Origin: Leptasterias polaris
Lineage: Eukaryota; Echinodermata; Asteroidea; Forcipulatida; Asteriidae
NCBI GenBank assembly: GCA_037783415.1
Contig: JAZGTN010000044.1
Span: 2,241,501 to 2,305,500, forward strand
Length of the DNA: 64,000 nt
Direction: 5' to 3'
Numbering within the stretch: position 1 is the stretch's first letter; each line of letters begins with the position of its first letter. The position numbers and the translations under genes were made by a program. The notes under the pieces are model-generated. The model saw nothing but the letters and a program-made list of their open reading frames with translations, did no database searches and was not told the DNA's origin. Positions 37,001 to 49,000 of this stretch are shown piece after piece.

Positions 37001-40000
37001 TCGCTCAATGTGGATTTATGAATTACGTACCGATGCAAACATGAACTGCTGCTTAAGAACGTGCACCACCAGCCCCCTTGATCTTGGACCAGGGAAGAGG
37101 ACTTACTTTTTTGATTGTACACCATGTACGTGAGAATTAAAAGTTTACAATTACTACATTCACTTTCTTAATTTTGAACATGGTGCATTTGTGCATGAAT
37201 GTTGGTTATTGAAAACTGTGTTATGCAAAATGGCACACCATTTATTTGCATTAGAACTGAGCGGTGTGGTAGTCCAGCAAGCCGACACTGTACTACATGT
37301 ACATGTCTGATTTGTTTTGTCACAAGTGAAACTCATTGGGCGACTTTTGGAGACACTTTTTGGCAGCAGACTCACCAGGGCCCAATTTCATGGCTCTGCT
37401 TACCATAAGCAAAGAATCCGCGCTTACGGAAGCAGGGAATTCCGCTATGACTTACGTCAAGCGTATTTCACAGGTTAGCAGGGAATTTTTGCTTGTGCGC
37501 TTGCGTAGTCCACGTTACTAGGCTTTCTACCCTTACACAGCTAGCGCAGAAATTCGGCGCTCGCTCGGTAAGCGGAGAATGTTGATCGCAAGCGCAGAAT
37601 TTGGCGGTAAGCAGATACATGAAATTGGGTCCAGGTAAATCCAGTGTTCTTGGAAATGTGCACACGCTCATAACTACATGTGTCTGTGTGTGAGTAATCA
37701 ATTGAAATTTACCTGATAAGTCTGCTGCCACCTACCATGCCTACATGTGTAGTGTTCCAAAGTCTCTTAAAATGTGTTCCATTTTGTATGGTACCTAAGT
37801 TTGAAGCCATTCAAACAATCAGTAGTCAGTGGTTTATGTAGTGTTTGGAAGCAATGAACTACATGTAGCCAGCAGGACCACTTGGAAAGAATTTTGAGTG
37901 GTCCTCAGAAAGTTATTTATGTAACTGGCATTTGGCCAGCAGACCACCAGAATGCTGGTGTGGAGCTAATATTATTTTACATACAAATATTGTCCACATT
38001 TATAGTGTACTGTACAGGTAGCTGACAGGCCCTGGTTGTACAGTACATGCAAATGTATGTGGTATACATTGTAGTTTGGAAAAGAGACTGTGAAAGGGCT
38101 GGTTGATACTTGGGGACAAGTTTTTCAGATCTGTTTTATGATGAATTGTCTTGCCTTTTTAAATGTCGGAGTGGGCGCTTTGGGCTATAAAAAGCATTTG
38201 CTATGAAATGAATATACATAGAGTTGGAAAGATGTTTTAAAAGTACAGTATTCATGATTCACACAAATATCCATCAAAGTTGTGTGGTTTTTCCTTTTAC
38301 TTAGTGAACTAATACAGTTCACGAGGGAAACAATTGAAAAATTGAAGAAAAAAAATCAACAATTGTCCCCAAACATCAACCAGCCCTTACAGTCTCTTTT
38401 CCAAAACGACAATGACAATGTATACCCCAGGGCTTGTCAGCTATGTGGACAATAGTAATATTTTTATGTAAAATAATAGTAGCATCACACCAGCATTCTG
38501 GTGGTCTGCTGGCCAAAATAAAATTTATTCTAAATGAATGAAATAAAGAAATATAGACCGGAAATCCTGTCCTCCGGTAACCACCTTTGGACTTTTCAAG
38601 GAAGTGGATTGTTTAGATCTTCATGAAAAAAGTTGTCCATGTCATCACTAAGTCATTTTTGTGTTGATCATCAAAAGTTTTGGCCTGCTTTGATCGATTG
38701 TTTGACCCGGGTACATGATGGAATGTTTGAGCTCAGACACTTCTTACTCATAGTGTTGTGGTTTCACTGTTCAGTCATTGGTTGGATGAGGTTCTAAGAT
38801 TTTTAACAGAAATGTTGTGGCTCTCGAATTAACCATTGGCACCCACAGCAATTGCCGTGGTGCCCTGTGCTTTTGTTGTAGTGCCCCAGGCCCGGAATTA
38901 CACGGAGGCCACAAGCCCTTGTCTTGGTCTTGGTGCCCCTTCAATAATTTCCCATAGACTTTAAGATTTTCCAATGGAAGTGCCCTTTGTAAAATGAAAA
39001 TAGCCTTGCCCTCGCAAAGATGAAATTCCTTGCCTGGTTCCCTCTGCAAAGTTCCAATACAGAATTACATTTTCCTCATAGAAGTGTCCCTTACTATGTA
39101 GAGGAAAATTGCTGTGCCCCGTCAAGAGTGAATTTCAAGGCCTGATGTTGAGTGTATACTGTCATGACTGTACATGTAGGTGTCCGGCCCTGGAATTACA
39201 CACAGGCCACGGAGGCTATGGCCTCAGTTGCCCCTGGTCTTGGCATCGGTGCCCATAGACTTTAAAATTGTGCAATGGAAGAGCCCCTTTCAAGATGAAA
39301 ATGGTCTTGCCCTCTCAAAGTTGAAATTCCAGATCTGGGTGTGGCTTGGTTGCCATTGACAATGTTATTTTGAGATTGATGATAAAGTACCAGGCATGAG
39401 ATTTCTTAGGGATTCTTCCTGATTTCATAATTTTTTCACAATCTCCTTGGCCTTTAAATTATTTTGGAGGAAGTAAAGTAAACGCCAAGTTGTGTCCAAA
39501 TCTGTATTTTTTTTCTTTTTTCTGATGATGCACAGAGTCTGTAAACCTCCTGAACATGTGGGCAGTTCTGGGTCTACAACAAGGGCCATTTTCAGAGGTT
39601 TTCAAATTCTTCAAATCTCAATCTTGAAGTACACAATGATGGATTTTTAAATATTTGTTAATGCTATGATCCTGTTTTGATCGTTGATTATTATTTTATT
39701 TTTTCACTCATTATTTTTACTTCTAATTACTTCTGTGTACAGTTTGTAATGATCCCACAGATTTGCATGTACGCTAATGTGCATTGGGTTGAGGACATCT
39801 TCGGTGGTAAAATTCTTTTGCATCAGGAGTATTTAGATTTTTAAATGATGGTTTTTTTCCTTTCTTCCAGACGGTCCATCTCAGTCGAAGGAAGGAGCCA
39901 TAGAGGAGACAGAGAAACAGAAGTACTATGAGGAGGTAAAAATCTCTCACTGCTTTTACTGTGGATGGATAAAATGTTGCACATAATTTAATAATAATAA

Positions 40001-43000
40001 TAAAAGGCAGTTCTTCATCACACCTGGGGACAATTTCACAGGGCTGGCTGGTAAGCACATTTCCGTGCTAACTGCATTGGCAGACAAATTGGCTACAAGT
40101 GTCAGCGTATTTCACAGGTTAGCAAGAAAGTTATGCGGCCAGCTTACACGTTCACCATGGATTTGTGTTGTTACATCATTCATTTTCGTACAGTAAGCAC
40201 TGGAAGGTTAGCATGCCTTTTCCTGTGCTTACGGTTAGCAGCGCTATGAAATAGTAAGCACAAAATCGGCCATAAGCAGCGCTATGGAATAAGCCCCTGA
40301 TGGGTGTCTCAAAGTGCTCATCAACAGGTATGCAGTACACTACATGCATGATTGAATTATGAGACTTATTTATAGCATCTTGTAAAGGTGATGTGGTGCG
40401 ATCTGCAGCCAACCGTGCCAGGAACATTGGGGCAAACCCCTTTCTCTTATTGATAAGTGTAACTGCAGAATGTACAACCCTTGCACTACCTTTGAGCTTT
40501 GTGTGTTTCTTGAAACAGTTCCCCCAGGGCTTAAAATAACCACTGGAACTCTGGCCAGATTCCACTAATTTTAGCACTTGGCCACTTTTGATGATTCACA
40601 AACCCTAAGCACACCCAACCCATCAAAATCCAACTTTATGTCTTGTTTGATTTTGTTGGACTGAGGACTGCATTATTTAACTGATTAAATGCTTTACATG
40701 GGATCAGGCATACAACCCTTGTCAAAATCCAACAGTTTGGTGTTGAATTACCATATACATGTATGAGATATGGTGATGGATTTTGTTAGATTTTTGTTAG
40801 ATTTTGTCAGATTCCCTCAATGGACACTTAATATTTTTATTTCCATTCCACCGTCTTAAAGTGTAAATTCATTCCCATCACATTGTTCCAATAAATATAC
40901 AAAACAACCATCCAATCGACTGTATTGTTTACCACAAGAGAGTGCTTTCAACAGTGAGACACTATCAAACTTCAATTATTTCAACTACATAATCAGAGAG
41001 CTCCGAGATTGAAAACTTAAAATTGTTAAATAATTTACCAATCCTACATGTACTTGTACATTTTGTTTTAAAATGTTACACCTGTGTTTGATATGAATTC
41101 ATTGGAATGACATACATGTAACACCAACTTTGGTTGTTTGCAGGTTGTACAGTCACTCCTAGAGTCAGAGCGTCGACACGAGCAAGAGCTAAGAGCTTTA
41201 TTAACGTCGTATTTAAGGCCGCTAGAATCTGCCAATATGTAAGTCATACCTCAAGACGTTTTCCTTTTCACTTCCTTTTCCCTACAGATCAGAAAACCCC
41301 CCTTCCCATCCTCCTTGCCCCTTCCTTCCGTCCTCCCCTCCCCTAACGGAGAAGTTAACCAGAATCCAGTCACACCGTCGTTTCCCTCCTGGATAATATT
41401 TCTGCCCCTGATGACTTCCTAAGACAGAGACATGTATGCCAGATATAAAGTTTCCTGCAAGGTGGCATTTTACTGGCATTGGTAGCAACTTATAGTATAG
41501 AAATATTGACTGCTATGAGGGGCACAGTTAAAATTATAGGCCCAAGGTGATGTCAAAACCATGACTATGCCCGAAGCGAAGCTGAGGGCATAGTCATGGT
41601 TTTGACATCACCGAGGGCCTACAATTTTAACTGTGCCCCGAATATTAAGCAGTCAATATTTCTTTTATATACCGAAGAAAGGACATCAGTTCGCGCCGTG
41701 ACACGAACGTATACAACGCGTACAGAAGTACACAAGCGACCTATGAAATACAGCAGTGTGTTGCGACTGGCGGGCACAGTCGATTGCTGTGCCCCGGGCA
41801 CAGTTAATTATGACGTCATCTTGATAGAAAAAGGGGGCCCAGCTATTTCAATGACTCCACTTTTAACCAATCAGATTAGAGGATTCTATATATGAGGTAT
41901 ATAATTTAAAATATACATGTACTAAACAACTGTTAAATGTAAATGAACTGGGCTCTAACTTCAGGAGAACCTCCACTAGACAACAGTTCTTGTGAACTCA
42001 GTTTTACAAACTGGCATTCGAGTTTCTGTGCGTGTTGGCCGTTGTAATGTCCACAGGCCACGTTTTGTGGTGGTCATGTCAACAGGGCCCAATTTCATGG
42101 CTCTGCTTACTGTAAGCAAAGAATCGGCGCTTATGGATTGGAAGCAGCGAATTCCAAGCTTGCATCAAGCGTATTTTATGGGTTAGCAGGGAATTTTAGC
42201 TTGTGCACATGCGTAGTCCACGTTACTAGGCATTCTACACTTACACAGCTAGCGCAGAAATTCGGCACTTGCTCGGTAAGCAGAGAACGGTGATTGCAAG
42301 CACAGAATTTGGTGGTAAGCAGAGCCATGAAATTGGGCCATGGCCATGTTGGGTGGGACACTGTAGCGGAGTGCGTGTACACAGGCAACTGTTTAACTGA
42401 GCTGTAGTCATGGTCAGAATGGATTAACTCTGTGCCTTATGCTTTTTTCAAAAACCTTTTCCTTTCACATACCGGCCAAGTTTTTTAAAGATAAATTAAA
42501 CTGCATTTTCATGAGGCCTTTCATCTCTCTCTGTTCTTCCTTGTGTTCATCCGTCTGTTCGTCCGTATGTTCTTCCGTCTGTATGTTCTTCCGTCTGTTC
42601 TTCCGTCTGTTCTTCCGTGTGTTTTTCCGTCTGTTCTTCTGTCTGTTCTTCTGTCTGTTCTTTTGTCTGTTCTTTTGTCTGTTCTTCCGTCTGTTCTTCC
42701 GTCTGTTCTTCCGTCTGTTCTTCCAGCTTTCCAACTGTCTGATTGTGCCTCAGAAACATGACCGTAAATAAAATAGTCTGCTTTTAAAATCTGTAATTGT
42801 TAATGAGAAAACATCTTCATGTACATGTACATACATGTAGGTGTCCAAACTGAGTTTCATTGACAAAACAAATCTGTAATGCCAAGAAAGGAAACAAAGT
42901 AGCTGTTTGAAACTAATACGGCACGGGTAACGGGAAAAGGATTTTTAAGCTCAAAGCAAACTGGTTAGAACATTGATGGCCTGGTAACATGTTTGAGCTT

Positions 43001-46000
43001 CATGCTGGTCTAGTGGAAATTCAAGCCCTGGTACTGTACTTGTGTATGTACATGACATTTAAGGTGATCCCGTAGTGATACAAATCAAATGATATTTGAT
43101 GCCTGGGATGACAGCGGCCAATAAGATTAATACTGTATTACTATGGCGACGGACTTTCTTTTCTTCAACATCAATTCTTGATGATTAACTCCCAACCGCT
43201 GGTCACAGCTTGTTGCCGTTATGATAACATGCAAGGGCAAAAGCCAGAACGACCAAATAAACAAGCGGAAAAGAATCTCAATCTATTTTCACCTTGTGTG
43301 CCTTGTACCCTTGGAAAAAGAAAGTGAAGAAAAACATTGGTTTTTGTTCGCATGCGTTTTATTTATTATTAGTGCAGTTGATTAATGAAAACAAGAGGTA
43401 AATTTTATTATAGGGGTACAGAGAAAACCTGAGAAGCGCCCGAGGTGAACAAATAAATATATTCAGAACTAGCCCTGCAAATCATCTTTGAAAACAAATA
43501 CAAAAAGTCATTTAAAGGGTGTGTACAATAATAATAATAATAATAACTAGTTCTTATATAGCGCATTTCACAATACAATGTAACGTCTCAATGCGCTTTA
43601 CAACATTGGTAAGATTGAAAATATAAATGCTCTCAGATTTGCACTTATCTTACATGGTATGAAGACGGTCATGGTGGAAAACTTACCTTGAAATAGTTTT
43701 GCTTGAAATGCCATAGTTTTTAGGTAAATGAGTAAAACAATAGTCTTTATCCTGCAGGATAAAATCTGATGTTTGAAAAAAGTTAAAACATATAATGGGG
43801 TTTTTCATTGTTTTCTCATGACTCTGAAGACCGATTGAGCTTAAAGGCACTGTACACGTTTGGTAATTACTCAAAATATATATTAGCATAAAAACTTACT
43901 TGGTAACGAGCAACAGAGAGCTGTTGATAGTATAAAACATTGTGAGAAACGACTCCCTCTGAAGTAACGTAGTTTTTGAGAAAGAGGTAATTTCTCACTA
44001 AAATAATAAAAGACTTCTGGCCAGAAGCCTTTTATTCCTATCTGAAAGCACACTAATTTGTACAACAAGGGTGTTTTTTCTTTCATCATTTTCTTGCAAC
44101 TTCAATGACCAATTGAGCCCAAATTTTCACAGGCTTGTTATTTTGTGCATGTTGGGATACACCAAGTGAGAATACTGGTCTTTGACAATTACAAAACGTG
44201 TTCAGTGCCTTTAAACTTTCACAGGTTTGTTATTTCATGTATATGTTAGGTCACATCAAGTGTGGATACTGGTCTTTGGCAATTACCAATGCTGTACACA
44301 CCCTTTAAAGGGAAGGTGTACGTTTGGTAATTACTCTAAAAATGAATGGCAATAAAAACTTACTTGGTTACAAGCCTACAGCAGCTTTCGATAGTATAAT
44401 TTATAAAGCATTTGGAGAAACATTTCACTTCAAAGTAATGTGGTTATTTATGTAAAAAGTTTTTATGAATCTGAGAAATGTTACCGTCAGAAACGTTTCT
44501 CAGATTGTGTATTCCTTTTGGGATTATTCTTCCTGCGTGGAAATATTCGCTCCGGTTTTTCAGTGATATCTCAAAAACGTGACCACCTTTTGAAATGAAA
44601 TTTTCACAGGTTAGTTTTATTGTATATACCTACACATATATATAGGATTAAAACAATCAAATGGTTCCAAAAACCAAATGTATACTTTGCCTTTAAACCA
44701 TTTGGTAGTGAGGGTAAATTGCTGGCAACAGTAGAATGAATCAAGGCTTACTTTCATGGCACGGCTTACCACAGAATTCCAGGCTTACAGCTGCCTGTAA
44801 AAGCGTTTGATTCTATGGGCTGTAAGCGCTGAATTTCCACAGTAAGCAGAGCCATGAAATTGGAACCAGTTATCCAAAGCCAGAATGAAAAATAAAATAT
44901 ACAGTGAGACATTTTTACAGCCTTCATCCTCAAATCCTGTTATACATCTGTACATGTATTCGCAGTGTTTTTTACCGCGTGAGGGCATGTGTGATTCAAA
45001 TCTACGTGACGCAAAACATTGTAAAGTAAAACAAATATTTTTGTTTTCATGGTTATTACTACATGCATTAGGCCAAGTAAAATAAATAACATGTTGCTCG
45101 CTCCGATTTTGGAGGCCGCACCGAATTTTTTGTTATTTGTTATTTAAAAAAAAATAATAATAATAATTTTTTGAAATAAATCTTTGAAATCAATTAACAT
45201 ATTGAGAGCTATTTCAAATGTATCCTTCATTTTTATTGAGCAATTTCATCATCTTTCTTGCATGTAGGCCTACAAACAATTCTATTTCCACAACGCAATC
45301 GTGAGAAACTCCACATTTTCTTTGAAACGTTTTGCCCTTCACGTTTGCATGCCACAGTTCTTTTTTGAACGAGATCTTTGCACCAGGACGTGATGCCACA
45401 CACACAGAATAATTTTGGAGCAAAAGCAAGAAGAACTCTTGGAAAGAATAAAAATCTGTATCGAAATGGACACAGAAACACACATGGCAACTTTAAACAG
45501 AATTTGAGGACATACAGAACATGCTCATAAAACCATAAAACCATCTTCAAATACGATATGGCGGCCATCTTAGACATGGTGGCCATCTTGAAAAAAATAA
45601 CAAAAAATTTGAAAATAACAAATAACAAGGACCTCCCTCACCAACTTTTTTAAAAGTCCGGACGAGCAACATGTTATTTATTTTACTTTGCCTTAGGCCT
45701 ATTATTTATTTGGCCTTTTATACAAGAACACAAGAACACAAGAACACAACATGTACATAAACAGGCAGTCAAAACACGAGAAAACTCTGTACCGTTGTGC
45801 AAGGAAACTCGTTGTTGAAAGCGCCCTCTTGCGGTCAAAACTGCTGTCAATTTATTTGAAGATGAAGATGAGAAAATCAAGATGGCCACATATACTATAT
45901 GAAGTGTTTTACCATTCTGATTATTTTGTATTTTTCCCCTCTACAGCTTGTCAGGTAGAGAGTTTGCACATCTCTGTGGTAATATTGAAGAATTGTTAAC

Positions 46001-49000
46001 TTTCCAGCAAACGTTGCTCGCAACGTTAGAAGAGAATGCAAAGTAAGTGTCTAGTTACTCTCGTACTGTGTATAATGTACACTATAAATACTTCTTAAAT
46101 TCGCATCAGGGGATAAAAGAATCTTATTTGGTTTTACCCATACACTGATGTGTTTTATGCACTGTATACTCAGTACTTACCCGACTCCTGTGGAAAAAAA
46201 AATCCACAGGCATATTACTGAGGTGGGATTTGAAGCCATGACCTTTGCCCTCTTGAGCAGATGTCTTGCCAACTAGACCACAGGTAGGTAGAGGCATTTA
46301 TATCGGCAGCGGGTACTGCAGACAATTTAATTGTTAAGATTTTTTGGGGGGTTCGAATCCCACCTGAGTAATATGCCTGTCGGGAAAGTACACTGTGCTT
46401 TACAAACATTGATGTACAGTAGGGGTTTCACCTAATAATATTATAGCCCTACATGTACTTCTTGTACATGTATGTACAAATGTATACTCGGACATGCAAT
46501 GTTTCCCTTCAGCTGATCGTCCTATTTACTGTTTTTCTGTTATAATAGCTCCATAAAAAACCCTGACAATTACTGTACAAAGGTGTGTGTGATTTTAGTT
46601 TTATGATAAAGGGACACCGGAGCAATGATGAGGGTTGCCTTGGTGAGACTTGTGTACAAATGTGTAGGCCTACATGTACATGTACAAAATGTAGTTGTCA
46701 TTTTGTGAAAGTTTGTGATTTATTTATAAATTTATTTATTTATTCATTTACTCATTTTTTCCCCTCATAATTCTGTGATTGTCTGTTTTGTTGTTTCCAT
46801 GTATGTTTGTGTTTTACAATTTGGTTGTTAAATAATTCTGTATTTGAGAAAAGGCTTCATAATAATAACAGTGTCCATTTTGGCGACCATTTTAGAGACT
46901 TTCAAATCGATAAATGTACAACATGTGTACTTTGTACTATGCACTATTCAAAATTGCTGTTGTTACAATGTACATTTCATTGAGCACATTATCTACAGTG
47001 AATGCAGTGCCATAAGGTCATTGGAGCAGAACAATGTGCTTCCAGGAAAAAGTTCCGCTCTGCACTCACATTGCAAAACCCCCGTAGGTGTATTGTGTGA
47101 CTTTGTGCCTTAAAGGTTACAACTGAACATAGTACATGCGTAATCTCTTAAAGGGTGTGTACATGTACAACATTGGTAAGATTGAAAATATAAATGTTCA
47201 CAGATTTGTACATAACTTACATGGTATAAAGATGGTCATGGTGGAAAACTTGAAAATAGTTTTGCTTGAAATGAGTAAAACAATAGTCTTTATCATGCAG
47301 GATAAAATCCGATGTTTGAAAAAATGTAAAAAACATATAATGGGGTTTTTCACTTTTTTCTCATTACTCCGAAGACCGATTGAGCTTGAACTTTCACAGG
47401 TTTGTTATTTCATGTATGTTGGGTCACATCAAGTGTGGATACAGGTCTTTGGCAACCAATGTTGTACACACCCATTAAAGGGCAATGGAATGATGCCAAA
47501 CCCAGTGTTTTATGAGGTGTTCCAGACAGTGCCCTGGAGTGCCATCAAAGATCAAGGGTACATGTGGTTCTATCCACACTAATAGCATACAACTTGAAGT
47601 TCAACTTACACTTTTACAGTAGTCCTAATTGTGTGTTCTTGATTTGGAAGTTCAACTTAAAGGGTGTGTACAACATTGGTAAGATTGAAAAAATAGATAG
47701 CTCAGTTGGTAGAGCGCCGGCACGTCAATCCGGAGGTCGTTGGTTCAAATCCCGCTCTAGTCAATTTTTCCTTGTTCAACCCAAAATCATTTAAAATTTA
47801 CCCAGTCAGTTTCCATTGTGGTTTATTATTTGATACATAATAATAATAATAACAACATTTATAATGCGCACATATCCACCCCAAGGGATGCTCAAGGCGC
47901 CTAACAAGGTATAGAAACATTAAACATACGAAAGTACATGAAAAGTTACAGAGAATGAAAATAATTATAATAAGTCACATCAAGAATTGTTTTTGTATTT
48001 ACAGTTCAGAAACCAATAGTAAGGAAACTATTAATAATAATAGTCTTCAAGTCAAGTCTGAAACTGCGGGGTCACTGTATACCATGTGGTCATTTGAACA
48101 TGTCCAATATAAACACTGGCAAGGTTGAATGAACTTTGGAGAGGGGAAAAACAAGGGTTATTCCACCACACTATTACTCATCAGTCTGGTATCCCATCCC
48201 TGCTAAACATACATCATGCACTATGTCATACGGTCAGGTCACCAATACCCTGTTGATGTTTATCTGAACCCTGTGTGTAATCATGGAGGTAGGATGTATG
48301 TAATAAACCACAGAATATTCTACCTTTATCCAGGAATCAGAGAAAGGAGGACAAACAAAACCCCAAAATATTTAATCCCTGAGAACTAAATGGATTTTCT
48401 GGTTGATTGCCCAGGTAGAACTACAATGGTGGTTTGACATTTCACCTAGTAGTGTAGCTGTTGTTTGGTACTGAAACCACAGTATCCGTTTGTATTGTTC
48501 AATTCCGTGTTCGAATGGATTATAATGTAAAGAAGTCAATATAAATCCTGGCAATTATATTGCTGTCATTGCATTCAGAAAAGTTTTTAAAAAAATATCT
48601 TCCTTCTCTTGCTGATGACCCCCCCCCCCCCCCCAAAAAAACCCCCAAAACCCAAAAACAAACAAATAAGAAAGCAAACAAACACAATACAAAAACAAAA
48701 CCCTTCCCAACTAGCAACATTGAAGTTGTAGGCCTATTCATTTTGTTCATTTGGGAAACAAGAGTTTGCATCTCCTGTTTTCTGCTTCCCGATCTTGTCA
48801 TAAAGGAATCGAAAGAACAAACCTTGGAGAAAAACGGCTTGCAAAGCAAAAAAGGTCAATTTTGTTTCTATTGATGTCAGAATTTCTGCCAAGAAATTGT
48901 AAAGTTGTAGACAAGTCTATATTTAGTAACATGTTGAACTACAATGTAGGCCTACATGTGTGCATGATCTACATGCAGGCCTTGAACTCAATAGACATGA

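Larger units (their letters stand above)
19018..39870. other. 20.9 kb first coding intron of PIX
   Basis: No further coding exon recognised. It carries two PIF-like elements (20134-20500, 32822-34046), two long foldbacks (20712-20979; 37931-38515), a TA-flanked element (24287-25000), a 1.56 kb TIR element (26175-27738) and a 956-bp TIR element (29702-30657). Also a SINE, copies of an AAGGCCATTTTCAT repeat family, and dense GTACATGTAC runs (21.1-26.1 kb). The stretch 34.8-37.1 kb is relatively repeat-poor; I see nothing definite in it. Confidence 0.7.

Noticed and set aside
42439..42771. Open frames on both strands with Leu/Phe/Arg or Glu/Gln/Thr repeats
   Set aside because: A 12-bp microsatellite without stops on either strand; no start context, domain or splice logic.
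47694..47764. Possible tRNA gene (GTC anticodon by position)
   Set aside because: Mismatched anticodon and T stems, incomplete acceptor stem and a SINE-like continuation.
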